A DNA stretch of 64,000 nt from Candidatus Polarisedimenticolia bacterium (GCA_036004685.1 DASYRE010000031.1:124001-188000), one strand, 5' to 3'; shown: positions 45,523-53,757, counted from the first letter of the stretch. The notes: generated by a model not told the origin, from the sequence alone. Translations and numbers: made by a program.

Positions 45523-46008
45523 ATGGCCAGTCGAAACCAGCTTTCCCCGGTCCGGAAGAGCGCTCCCTCCAAAGAGCGCGAGGCGCTGATCAACGATCTG
45601 AACGAAGATCTGGCGAGAGAGTACCAGGCCATCATCGCCTACGTCGTGTATTCCCAGGTCCTCAAAGGCGCCGCCTACATGTCGATCGCCGAGGAGCTGG
45701 AGACTCATGCGAAGGAAGAGCTGGAGCATGCGCTCCGCATCTCGAAGCAGATCGACTATCTGGGCGGCGTGCCCACGGTCGTGCCGAAAGCGGTGAAAGT
45801 GTCGGACGACCCGAAGACGCTGCTCCAGTTCGACCTGGAGAACGAGACCGAGACGATTGGGCAGTACCGCCGGCGGGTGCGCCAGTGCGAGGCACTCGGC
45901 GAGTTCGCCATGGCGGAGCACATCCGCGAGATCCTGCAGCAGGAGCAGGAGCACCAGATCGATCTGGCGACCGCGCTGGGCGTGAACGTGCCCCACAGCG
46001 GGGACTAG
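45523..46008 (+). CDS. ferritin-like diiron protein
   Basis: A 161-residue four-helix protein. Metal-ligand positions are visible: a glutamate in EDLAREYQAIIAY, the E..H pair in ELETHAKEELEHALRISKQ, a glutamate in FDLENETETIGQYRRR and the final pair in REILQQEQEHQIDLA. It is of bacterioferritin/ferritin-like type and would store or oxidise iron, or protect against peroxide. AAAGGAGC precedes the ATG. It follows the DoxX-like gene by 57 bases. Confidence 0.87.
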   Translation: MASRNQLSPVRKSAPSKEREALINDLNEDLAREYQAIIAYVVYSQVLKGAAYMSIAEELETHAKEELEHALRISKQIDYLGGVPTVVPKAVKVSDDPKTLLQFDLENETETIGQYRRRVRQCEALGEFAMAEHIREILQQEQEHQIDLATALGVNVPHSGD

Positions 46009-46072
46009 GGTCGGGAGGTTCGCAAGCAAAGCGCAACGCGGCCAGCCGGGAGCCGCGACAGGGGGGGCCGGG

Positions 46073-46372
46073 ATGGAGTACACGGAACCGGAGAAGTCCG
46101 AGTTCAAGGAGGAATTCAAGAGGCGGCGGAGCCGGCAGATCTTCATCGCCGTGCCGCTGATCGCGATGATTCTCCTGTTCGCCGTTCTCCGCGGGCGGAA
46201 GGTGGAAATCCCCGGAGTGCCGATTTCCGTCCTCGGCCCCCTGTTCCTGGCTCTGGTCGTCGCGGCCCTCGTCTATTCCTTGTACAACTGGCGATGTCCC
46301 GCCTGCAACCGGTATCTCGGCCGCGACCTCAGCCCGCGCTTCTGCAACAAATGCGGCGTCAACCTGCGGTGA
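46073..46372 (+). CDS. small membrane protein with C-terminal zinc ribbon
   Basis: A 99-residue protein. After a charged N-terminus come two hydrophobic segments (IFIAVPLIAMILLFAVL and ISVLGPLFLALVVAALVYSL). A C4 zinc ribbon, CPACNRYLG with CNKCG, ends the protein. The Zn site would face the cytoplasm or periplasm depending on topology. The function is unknown. Confidence 0.78.
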   Translation: MEYTEPEKSEFKEEFKRRRSRQIFIAVPLIAMILLFAVLRGRKVEIPGVPISVLGPLFLALVVAALVYSLYNWRCPACNRYLGRDLSPRFCNKCGVNLR

Positions 46373-46387
46373 CTCGACCGCGTACCC

Positions 46388-47335
46388 TCATCCCAGCCCC
46401 TGGCGCTCCCAGGCCTCCTGGATGGCGCGCTCCCGGCGCCGCTTGGCGATCCGTCCCAGCAAGACCAAGAGAGTGATTCCGGCCCAGAGCACGCCGGTGC
46501 TCGTGACTGCCGGGACCCAGCGATAGGCGAAGTTCACCTGGTCGCGCCATCCCGCTTCCATCTCCCCCAGGCTCCTCCCCGCTCCCTTGCGGAAGGCTTC
46601 GGCGAATCCCGCCCCGGCCGCCGACTCCGCCAGGATCCGGCGGACCGCGCCGGGACGCTCGCGCTCGACGTAGGCGATGAAGCTGAACGACTGAGCATAG
46701 GCGGCCCGGGCCCCCGACTCCCCCGGCGGGAAATCGCCGGAGAGCTCGTCCAGGCGCGGCGACGGCCCGACGAGAAGTGTGGTGCTGAGAGCGAACACGT
46801 CGCGCAGGCTCCAGCGCCGCGACTCCATGACCGCCACCCCTTCGTTGAACCAGCGCGGCAAGGGGCCCGACCGAGGCGGAAGCGAGTTCATCAGGACGTG
46901 CGTCAGCTCATGGCCGAACAGGGAGAGCAGATCTTCGAACGGATAGGTCGCGACCAGATCGCCGCGCAGGTTGACTTCGGACGAACCTCCCGGAACGAAG
47001 CCCACGGCCCATCCCGGCGGCCCCTGATCTTCTCCCCGCGCGGAGCGCGCCGGCGGGAGAATCCGGACGAGGATGCTCTCGGGGGCCCGGAGTCCGAGGT
47101 CGCGCTCGAGATCGGATAGGATTTCCGGGGCCTGTTCGGAGAGGATTCGCGCTTCGGTGCCGTTCCCCTTCTGGTAGAGGATCCGGAACGGCGGGCGGCT
47201 CATGGCGAGCCACTCGCCGGCCGGAACGGGCGCGCCCGACAGCGCCACCGTCAGGATCATCGCCGAAAGGATCGCGAGAATCTTTCGCTGCCTCCTGGGC
47301 ATCGCTCTGAGAATCCTCCGCCGCATTCCGGTCAC
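46388..47335 (-). CDS. peptidase MA-family membrane-anchored metalloprotease
   Basis: A 315-residue protein with a signal or anchor helix (about residues 19-40) and a C-terminal membrane helix (STGVLWAGITLLVLLG). The catalytic motif is LFGHELTHVLMN (HExxH from His142), followed by PRWFNEGVAV with the downstream glutamate, the pattern of peptidase MA gluzincins. The usual substrate is unknown. GTG 47335 is preceded by AGAGGAA; ATG 47302 is an alternative. It converges with the zinc-ribbon gene at 46372. Confidence 0.85.
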   Translation of the reverse strand: MTGMRRRILRAMPRRQRKILAILSAMILTVALSGAPVPAGEWLAMSRPPFRILYQKGNGTEARILSEQAPEILSDLERDLGLRAPESILVRILPPARSARGEDQGPPGWAVGFVPGGSSEVNLRGDLVATYPFEDLLSLFGHELTHVLMNSLPPRSGPLPRWFNEGVAVMESRRWSLRDVFALSTTLLVGPSPRLDELSGDFPPGESGARAAYAQSFSFIAYVERERPGAVRRILAESAAGAGFAEAFRKGAGRSLGEMEAGWRDQVNFAYRWVPAVTSTGVLWAGITLLVLLGRIAKRRRERAIQEAWERQGLG

Positions 47336-47405
47336 CGCTTCCTCTGGGAGAGACCGACCACGCTAGAATAGCGAAACCTGCTCCGGCAGGCTTGGGGACC
47401 TTCCG

Positions 47406-48644
47406 ATGAGAACCGGCTCGCGCCTCCGATCCTTCCTGGGGATCTTTCTGGCCGCGGCGGCGGCGTTCGCCGTCGCGCTGATACCGGCCTGGATCATCCA
47501 GCCCTTCGCGCCGCAGACGGCCCGCGGGCTGGAGATCGCCTTCCTGGTGAAGAAGTGGGGCAAGCTCGCCGCGCCGCTTCTGGCGCTGGCGGCTCTGCTC
47601 ATCGCCATCCGCCTATGGAGAGCCTCTCCCGGATGGTGGCGCAGGCCGATCCTCGTGATCCTGGTGGCGCTCGCGTTCGTCTCGGCCTGGTTCGCGTGGC
47701 AGAACCACTTCGAGTGGCTCTTCCACTCCCTTCCCCAAGCCGGCTTCGCCCGCGCCCAGGAGGCCGGTTTCGTGGAGCCGGGCGACATGGTCCTCTCCGT
47801 GGCAATCGGCCAGGACGCCGCGGCCTATCCGGTGCGCCAGCTGGCCTACCACCACCTGGTCGCCGACGCCGTCGGCGGCGTCCCTCTCGTCGCCACCTAT
47901 TGAACGCTCTGCCACACCGGTCTGGTGTGGGAGACGACGGTGGATGGTCGGGCGCTTCATTTCCACCTCTCCGGCATCAACAACCAGAACTTCATCATGC
48001 GGGACGAGGAGACCGGCTCCTGGTGGCAGCAGGTCTCGGGAAAGGCGATCGCCGGACCGCTGAGAGGGCGGCGGCTCAAGCCGGTCCCTTTCGACGAGTC
48101 GAGCTTCGCGACCTGGAAGCGGGAGCACCCCGGCGGGAGGGTGCTCCGCAAGGAGACGGCCTTCGCCCGGCAGTACGCGCCGGCCGATTGGGAAAAGGAG
48201 ATCGCGGCGCTTCCCGTGGTGACTCGCGCCAAGCCCGGCGAGCCCCTGCCGCCGCGCGCCTTGATCTTCGGCCTATCCGCCGGCGGCGAATCCCGCGCCT
48301 ACCCGCGCGAGCGGCTCGCTCCGGAAGGGCCGATCAACGATCGACTCGGAGGGGTCCCGGTGCTGGTCGTGTTGGGCGAGGATGGCAAGACGGTGCGGGC
48401 CTTCGAGCGGCGCATCGGCGGCCGGACCCTGGAGCTGTTCCTCAGGCCCGCGCCGGAGCCCTGGGGGTTGGTCGACGCGCAGACCGCCAGCACCTGGGAT
48501 TTCACCGGCCGCGCGGTCGCGGGCCCGCTGGCGGGCGAACGGCTACCACCCGTTCGGGCCCTGCCCGACTACTGGTTCGACTGGAAGACCTACCACCCGG
48601 ACACCAGCGTCTACTCCGCCGGACTCCCCGCCGCTCCACGCTAG
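47406..48644 (+). CDS. DUF3179 membrane protein, probable selenoprotein
   Basis: One reading frame of 412 residues, interrupted only by TGA at 47901-47903 (position 166). The N-terminal third has three membrane helices. The DUF3179 domain then begins FVEPGDMVLSVAIG and VGGVPLVATY. The TGA comes next, followed by TLCHTGLVWE. In DUF3179 proteins this place normally reads TYCPLC, so the TGA replaces the first cysteine of the CxxC pair. A perfect hairpin with loop GGTCT follows. The downstream half is intact, with the repeat-like GGVPVLVVLGEDGKTVRAFERRI, so decay is unlikely. The family may bind copper or act in redox chemistry; the function is not established. Reading TGA as Sec gives a full-length protein. 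Confidence 0.85.
47912..47930 (+). promoter_or_regulatory. SECIS-like hairpin of the DUF3179 gene
   Basis: CCACACC (47912-47918) and GGTGTGG (47924-47930) pair perfectly around the five-base loop GGTCT. The loop starts 15 bases after the TGA codon. GGTCT is also the apical loop sequence of the E. coli fdhF SECIS, where the G and U bind SelB. The element lies within the coding frame directly after the TGA, as required in bacteria. Confidence 0.75.
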
Positions 48645-48687
48645 GCCGTTTCGCCATCGGTCGTGTTTTCTCCGCAGCGGTAGGTGG

Positions 48688-49166
48688 TTACTCCTCCTGC
48701 GACGCGAGTTTTGAAGAGTCGAAATCGTGTCCTTTCTTCCAAACCCCCCAGGCGATACGAGCGAGCTTGTTGGCGAGGGCCACGGCGGCTTTATTGTGGC
48801 CTCGCCGGCTTTGGATACCCAGCGCCCAGGCCTGCAGGCGGCCGAAGGCGGCGGCGCATTGGGCATGCCACAGAATGGACCGAGCGCCGTGAATGAGCAG
48901 CATGCGGAGATAGGAATCGCCGCGCTTGCTGATGGCGCCAAGGCGACGGTGCAGACCGCTGGAGGATTCCCGGGGAATGAGGCCAAGATAGCTGGCGAAG
49001 TGACGACTGGTCGGAAAGCGCTGGACGACGCCGACGAAGGCGACCAGGGCGGTGGCGGTGAGCAGGCCGACCGCGGGAATGGTTCGCAGCCACGCGACCA
49101 CCGGCGTCTATTCAGCGAGGGCTTCGAGATCGGCTAAAATGGTGCGGATTTTTCGGCCTTTTGACG
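48688..49166 (-). mobile_element. IS110-family transposase remnant
   Basis: On the minus strand the C-terminal half of an IS110/IS116/IS902 transposase is readable: AWLRTIPAVGLLTATALVAFVG, the GLIPRESSSG segment, and RLGAISKRGDSYLRMLLIHGARS. An in-frame TAG lies just upstream (near 49108), after the readable ADLEALAE. The N-terminal DEDD nuclease half is absent. No terminal repeats were found. The element is therefore inactive. It marks the left end of the accessory region. Confidence 0.8.
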
Positions 49167-49253
49167 TGGAAATGTCAGCCGAGCCATGCCCTTGGACCGC
49201 GAGCGCATCGTTTTACTCCGGCGCCGGGCAGCTCATCACGATGGAGAAGTGAC

Positions 49254-49733
49254 ATGGTCAAGCAAGCAAAGAACACGATTTGTCTTTGGTACGATGGCGA
49301 CGCCGAGGACGCGGCGCGGTTTTACACCTTTCCCGATTCGTCCGTTGGCGCGGTGCACCGCGCGCCGGGAGACTTTCCGTCCGGGAAGAAGGGGGACGTG
49401 TTGACGGTTGAGTTTACCGTGATGGGAATTCCCTGCCTCGGGCTGAACGGCGGACCCGAGTTCACGCACAACGAAGCGTTCTCGTTTCAGGTCGCAACCG
49501 CTGACCAGGCCGAAACTGATCGTTACTGGAACGCGATCGTCGGCAATGGGGGCCAAGAGAGTGCATGCGGCTGGTGCAAGGACAAATGGGGATTGTCCTG
49601 GCAGATTACGCCGATCGCTCTGACCAAAGCGATAACCGATTCCGATCCCGCTGCCGCCAAGCGCGCGTTCGATGCGATGATGGAGATGAGAAAGATCGAC
49701 ATCGCTGCAATCGAGGCGGCGCGCCGCGGTTGA
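49254..49733 (+). CDS. VOC-superfamily protein (PhnB/YdhR-like)
   Basis: A 159-residue protein of the glyoxalase/VOC fold of the 3-demethylubiquinone methyltransferase-like (PhnB) group. It starts NTICLWYDGDAEDAARFYTFPD, then GKKGDVLTVEFTVMGIPCLGLNGGPEFTHNEAFSFQV and CGWCKDKWGLSWQITP. VGKV-type members act on small molecules or as resistance proteins; no substrate is evident. GGAGAA precedes ATG 49254. Confidence 0.85.
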   Translation: MVKQAKNTICLWYDGDAEDAARFYTFPDSSVGAVHRAPGDFPSGKKGDVLTVEFTVMGIPCLGLNGGPEFTHNEAFSFQVATADQAETDRYWNAIVGNGGQESACGWCKDKWGLSWQITPIALTKAITDSDPAAAKRAFDAMMEMRKIDIAAIEAARRG

Positions 49734-49780
49734 AGGCGCAATCTTCGAAGTCGCATGCCCTTCGTCCGGCTGGGGAATTC

Positions 49781-50476
49781 ATGATGATGCCTTATCTCGC
49801 CCTCGCCGTGCTTTCTTCATTAACCGCGAAGGAACTGTTGGACCGGTCGATCGCCTACCACGATCCCCACGGGAGTTGGGAGCGAGGGGCATTCGAGGTT
49901 ACTGAGCTTGCAAGCCAACCGGACGGAACGGCCCATCGCAACGTTTTTCGGTTCGACAACGCCCGGAACCGGTTCGAGTTGGAGAGCTCTGTCGACGGCC
50001 GCGTTCTCAACCTCGTGGTGGAGAATGACGACGCAGTCGCGCGCGTTGATGGGGAGGCGCATTTGTCCGCCGATGAACTCGAGCGCTATCGATTGAAGCC
50101 CGCCCAGGTCTTGTCGAGGCGTAACAGGGATCTGTACCTCTGGGGCCTACCGATGAAGCTCAGAGACCCCGGCACCCGACTGGACCCACGAGTGAAGGAG
50201 ACGCATTTCGGGGGAAGAGCCGTCTACCAACTTCGCGTCACTTACGACGCAGGCGTCGGCAGCGATACGTGGTATTTCTTCCTGGATCGTGAAACGTACG
50301 CGCTTGTCGGCCATCGTTATCATCATGACGAATCAGCAGGGGACGGCGAGTACGCCGTATTGAGCGGGGAGATCGCGGGCCTGGACCTCCGGCTTCCACG
50401 AGTGAGACAATGGTATACAAACAAGGACGACAAGGCGGTCATCACACATACGATTCTGTCCATCGTCGCGCCCTGA
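49781..50476 (+). CDS. DUF6503-like exported protein
   Basis: A 231-residue protein with a short hydrophobic N-terminus (MMMPYLALAVLSSL). A beta-rich domain follows, beginning AKELLDRSIAYHDPHGSWERG, with VYQLRVTYDAGVGSDTWYFFLDRETYALVGHRYHHD in the C-terminal half. The start pattern matches DUF6503 proteins. Function is unknown. GGGGAA precedes three consecutive ATG codons (49781-49789). The attC-like site at 50504 follows the stop. Confidence 0.72.
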   Translation: MMMPYLALAVLSSLTAKELLDRSIAYHDPHGSWERGAFEVTELASQPDGTAHRNVFRFDNARNRFELESSVDGRVLNLVVENDDAVARVDGEAHLSADELERYRLKPAQVLSRRNRDLYLWGLPMKLRDPGTRLDPRVKETHFGGRAVYQLRVTYDAGVGSDTWYFFLDRETYALVGHRYHHDESAGDGEYAVLSGEIAGLDLRLPRVRQWYTNKDDKAVITHTILSIVAP

Positions 50477-50503
50477 ATGCGGTGCTCCAAGGAGTGGGCC
50501 GGA

Positions 50504-50590
50504 TGACAACCGACTGAAGCTGGCGGCGCGCGGGAGGCCCGTGGTGACTTGGACTCCGAATTCGCGCGCCGCAGCTTAACCACGTTGTGG
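50504..50590 (+). other. attC-like integron recombination site
   Basis: Outer boxes ACAAC (50506-50510) and GTTGT (50584-50588) are complementary. The inner arms are AAGCTGGCGGCGCGCG (50517-50532) and CGCGCGCCGCAGCTT (50563-50577). They pair perfectly apart from one unpaired G, the extrahelical base expected of an attC. The total length of about 87 bases is in the attC range. The R box (GTTGTGG) is not a perfect consensus. Confidence 0.6.
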
Positions 50591-50653
50591 ATTCAACCGG
50601 AGGCGGCTCCGAGCAGTGCTGCTAGCCGTCGCACTCGACGTCGGGACGAAACG

Positions 50654-51247
50654 ATGGCAAACCATGATTCTCACGTAACGATCCACATGGCTGCGAGCCT
50701 CGACGGCTTCATCGCTCGAAAGGACGGGCGCGTCGACTGGCTCGAAACCTCAGACGAATTCGTAGGGGGGGACGCCATGGACCCAGGATTCGTCGAGGCG
50801 TTCCTCAAGACGATCGACTGCTACGTCATGGGTTCGCGAACCTATGAGACCGCGCTTCGTTTTGAAGCCCAGGGGTTGGGGTGGTCGTACGGCGACAAAC
50901 CCACCTTCGTCCTCACTAGTCGCGAACTACCACGGACCCGGGATACTGTCGAGTTCCATTCAGGCGATCTCGCGCAGTTCGTGAATGGGCGCCTACGGCC
51001 CGCGTTCCGTACCATCTGGTTTGTTGGAGGGGGTGTGGTCTCCGCCGAATGCCTTCGTCTCGGCCTAGCCGACGAAGTTCGCTATTCGATTCTGCCGATC
51101 TTGATTGGTGATGGGATCCCATTCTTCGATAGGCTCGACAGAGACATCGCCCTCCATCTGGCGGAGGTCAAAGCCTACAACAGCGGCATGGTGGAGCTTC
51201 GTTACGAGGTGCGAGGACATCGCGGCGAGTCACGCAACGCCACCTAA
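50654..51247 (+). CDS. RibD C-terminal/dihydrofolate-reductase-like protein
   Basis: A 197-residue reductase-fold protein. The family start ASLDGFIARKDGRVDWL is followed by VMGSRTYETALRF, PTFVLTSRELP, IWFVGGGVVSAECLRLGLADEVRYSILPILIGDG and LAEVKAYNSGMVELRYEV. Such proteins use NADPH and resemble bacterial DHFR or the RibD reductase domain. It lies between two attC-like sites, and its stop overlaps the R box of the second, as in a gene cassette. The ATG at 50654 has CGGGACGAA upstream, a weak site. Confidence 0.85.
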   Translation: MANHDSHVTIHMAASLDGFIARKDGRVDWLETSDEFVGGDAMDPGFVEAFLKTIDCYVMGSRTYETALRFEAQGLGWSYGDKPTFVLTSRELPRTRDTVEFHSGDLAQFVNGRLRPAFRTIWFVGGGVVSAECLRLGLADEVRYSILPILIGDGIPFFDRLDRDIALHLAEVKAYNSGMVELRYEVRGHRGESRNAT

Positions 51248-51298
51248 CGGCATGCAGCGGACGGCGCTGCGCGCCGCCGCTGATGCTCAACGTTATGT
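51242..51298 (+). other. attC-like integron recombination site
   Basis: ACCTAAC (51242-51248) fits the consensus RYYYAAC and overlaps the stop of the upstream gene. GTTATGT (51292-51298) closes the site. The arms GCATGCAGCGGACGGCG and CGCCGCCGCTGATGC pair along their whole length except for two single unpaired bases (G and A) in the left arm. That is the typical asymmetric attC stem. The length is 57 bases. Confidence 0.7.
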
Positions 51299-51347
51299 GG
51301 GCTCAACATCCATTCGCATTCATGAAGCCTGAGTTAGGAGGAACACC

Positions 51348-51797
51348 ATGCTCGTTGAAGCACAGGTAACCATCAACGGATCCAAGGCGGCGATCTGGGC
51401 CGCAATCACCAACATCGAGAACGCCTCGGAAACCATCACCGGAATCGAAAGAATCGAGGTTCTCGAAAAACCGGCAAACGGGCTCGTGGGACTAAAGTGG
51501 CGAGAGACCCGAACGCTATTCGGCAAGCCGGCTACCGCGGAAAAGTGGATCACTGATGCTGTTGAGAACGAGTTCTACAAAACCAGAGCAGAAGATAATG
51601 GATTTGTATTCTTATCCACCATTAGTATTTCAGAGAGCCGTGGCGGCATTACATTGACTAGTTCTCATGATTCCAAGCCTCAAGGTGTCGTTGCAAGATT
51701 AATGTCGATCCCAATGGGGATTCTGTTCAAGGGCGTGGCGAAAAAGGCCCTCCTGCAAGACCTAAACGATATTAAGTCCGCAGTTGAACAGGAATGA
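51348..51797 (+). CDS. SRPBCC-family protein
   Basis: A 149-residue START/polyketide-cyclase-like fold protein (EAQVTINGSKAAIWAAITNIENASETI, then GLKWRETRTLFGKPATAEKWITD). The fold binds a hydrophobic ligand. GGAGGAAC precedes ATG 51348. The gene is clearly AT-richer than its neighbours and begins 50 bases after an attC-like site, so it was probably acquired as a cassette. A consensus GCCTAAC box at 51807-51813 follows the stop but without a complete second attC. Confidence 0.82.
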   Translation: MLVEAQVTINGSKAAIWAAITNIENASETITGIERIEVLEKPANGLVGLKWRETRTLFGKPATAEKWITDAVENEFYKTRAEDNGFVFLSTISISESRGGITLTSSHDSKPQGVVARLMSIPMGILFKGVAKKALLQDLNDIKSAVEQE

Positions 51798-51975
51798 TCG
51801 ATTGCGGCCTAACACTTATGAGGCCCCCGGTCGTCAATAGGCACACGTCTCCTGGGTTGATTCTGCCTTTTCTTTTCGATGCCGCCGTTGTTTCTTCTCG
51901 GTCTCGGGCTTCGTGGGTGTTCTGGGTGTGGGCCAGGTGGTGCGGGCCTGTAACGATCACGAAAGGAGAGCCGGC

Positions 51976-52665
51976 GTGAGAATCGGAGTCATCGGCGCTG
52001 GAAGCATGGGACGGATACTGGCGCGCCGCCTCGCCAAGCTCGGCCATCACGTCTCGATTGCGAACTCGAGAGGACCCGAGAGCCTGACCGCGTTGGCGGC
52101 CGAGCTCGGCGCGACGCCCGCTTCCGTGGTCGACGCCGTCCAAGCCGCAGAAGTCGTCATCCTTGCGATCCCAACGAAGGCCGTCGCCGATCTTCCGCGG
52201 GGGTTGTTTGCCAACGTGCCGAGCAGCGTCGTCGTGATCGATATCGGCAACTATCATCCCGAGCTTCGCGATGGCCACATCGATGCGATAGACCGGGGCA
52301 TGCTCGACAGCCAGTGGGTCGCGGAGCAGATCGGACATCCCGTGATCAAGGCGTTCAACAACATCTTCGCCAAGAGCCTTCTCGAGAAGGGCGTTTCGAG
52401 GGGAACGAGGGGGCGGCTTGCTCTCTCCGTCTACGGCGATTCGCCGGAAGCCAAGGCAGCGGTGCTCCGCCTCGTCGACGATCTTGGCTTCGAGCCTGTC
52501 GACGGTGGAGTTCTGGACGACTCCTGGCGGCAGCAGCCCGGAACGCCAGCTTACTGCCGCGATCTTGAAGCCGCTGGTCTCCGGTACGCGCTCGCCGAAG
52601 CTGACCGGAGCCGCATCGCCGGATACCGCGCCGAGCAGGAGGCTCGTATCAGGAGGTCGTTGTAG
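51976..52665 (+). CDS. NADPH-dependent F420-reductase-like oxidoreductase (COG2085)
   Basis: A 229-residue Rossmann protein. The cofactor motif IGVIGAGSMGRILARRLAKLGHHVSIANSRGP lies at the start. VVILAIPTKAVADLP and VIKAFNNIFAKSL follow, with a C-terminal segment VVDDLGFEPVDGG-like (LVDDLGFEPVDGGVL). It would oxidise or reduce a small substrate with NAD(P)H or F420. GTG 51976 has AAAGGAGAG upstream. Its stop shares a base with the next gene's start. Confidence 0.88.
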   Translation: MRIGVIGAGSMGRILARRLAKLGHHVSIANSRGPESLTALAAELGATPASVVDAVQAAEVVILAIPTKAVADLPRGLFANVPSSVVVIDIGNYHPELRDGHIDAIDRGMLDSQWVAEQIGHPVIKAFNNIFAKSLLEKGVSRGTRGRLALSVYGDSPEAKAAVLRLVDDLGFEPVDGGVLDDSWRQQPGTPAYCRDLEAAGLRYALAEADRSRIAGYRAEQEARIRRSL

Positions 52666-53546
52666 TGTTCTTCCCCGCAACCGTCGCACTGCTGATGTTC
52701 GGCGCACCGGCAACCGTTTCCCGCGATCGGATCCCATCCGTGGACGTCTCCGGTCCGCAATCACCCGGCATCCCGGCGGTCGTGTCTGACGCCACGCCGC
52801 CTCCGAACGTGGCAGCCGGGGGCGTGAAGTGGATCACCGTAACAAGTCCCCGCCTCGGCGTCATGCTCGCCGCGGTCGCAACACCGTCGAGCCGTGGCCC
52901 ATTCACGACCGTAGTGATTCTGCACGGTAGCCACGGCTTCGCACGTGAATATGTACAACTGGCCAAGGACCTGGCTGACCGCGGCGTTCAAGCGATGGCG
53001 CCATGCTGGTTCTCGGGCTCGAGCGGCGGCGCGGGCTCACGGTTCGTAACGCCCATCGCTTGCCCGGAGGCACCGCCGATACCGACGGCCTCCAGCGCCC
53101 AGGCACTAGCCACCGTCGACGCCCTAATCCAAGCCGCACGCCAGCTTCCGGGCGCGCGCCCCGATCGGATCGCTCTTCTCGGGCATTCGCGCGGCGGTGG
53201 TGCGGCGCTGAACTACATTCTCAAGCACTCGGGCGTTTACGCGGCAATTCTGAACTCGACGGGCTACCCTTCTGAAGTGACGGGTGCGGCTGCTGGGGTT
53301 CAAGCCCCCATCTTGCTACTGCATGGAAGCGCCGATGACCCATCTGACGGCGGATCGGCGAGGACAACTGTCACGATGGCACGCGCCTTCCAAGAGGCAG
53401 TGCGACGGGCTGGGAAGCCCATTGACGCCCACTACTACGACGCGGCCGGACATAACGCAATCTTTACCAGCGAGACCCAGCGTCTCGATGAGCTGCTGCG
53501 AGTCGTGAGATTCCTCAAGCACCCAACAGTGCCGTCGAACGACTAG
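52665..53546 (+). CDS. alpha/beta hydrolase, exported
   Basis: A 293-residue hydrolase with an N-terminal hydrophobic segment. The oxyanion region HGSHGFAREYVQLAKDLADRG and nucleophile elbow GHSRGGG (Ser in the middle) are visible, as is the late catalytic region LLLHGSADD, with the histidine in YDAAGHNAIF. It resembles dienelactone hydrolase or chlorophyllase/PET-hydrolase-like enzymes. GTG 52665 overlaps the previous stop, so the two genes are a likely operon. Confidence 0.85.
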   Translation: MFFPATVALLMFGAPATVSRDRIPSVDVSGPQSPGIPAVVSDATPPPNVAAGGVKWITVTSPRLGVMLAAVATPSSRGPFTTVVILHGSHGFAREYVQLAKDLADRGVQAMAPCWFSGSSGGAGSRFVTPIACPEAPPIPTASSAQALATVDALIQAARQLPGARPDRIALLGHSRGGGAALNYILKHSGVYAAILNSTGYPSEVTGAAAGVQAPILLLHGSADDPSDGGSARTTVTMARAFQEAVRRAGKPIDAHYYDAAGHNAIFTSETQRLDELLRVVRFLKHPTVPSND

Positions 53547-53631
53547 CCCGATGCCGCCCATCCCCTCGCCGCTATGCGCACTACAGAGTCTTGACGAGGA
53601 GTTATATCGTACTTACAATGCATGAGCACTC

Positions 53632-53757
53632 ATCAAATACTTCAAGTCAATCTCGGAGGAACGCGGGATCCCGTACCAGACTCTGATTTACCTCTACCTG
53701 CGAGACTGCGCTGCGACACGTAAGCGTCTCGCCCTGAACTGGAAGTCGGTGGCGTAG
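53632..53757 (+). pseudogene. CopG/BrnA-type antitoxin fragment
   Basis: The frame reads IKYFKSISEERGIPYQTLIYLYLRDCAATRKRLALNWKS and ends at TAG 53755. This is the C-terminal helix-turn-helix half of a CopG-type antitoxin (GIPYQTLINLYLRDC is the usual form). A TGA at 53623 precedes it with no start codon in frame, and the N-terminal half is not recognisable. No toxin gene is adjacent. It is a remnant of a toxin-antitoxin locus. Confidence 0.6.

Noticed and set aside
49100-49110. TAG inside the IS110 transposase as amber recoding
   Set aside because: The element lacks its N-terminal half and is simply decayed.
53623-53625. TGA before the CopG-type fragment as a third selenocysteine codon
   Set aside because: No conserved cysteine is expected there, the upstream frame is not recognisable, and no suitable hairpin was seen.
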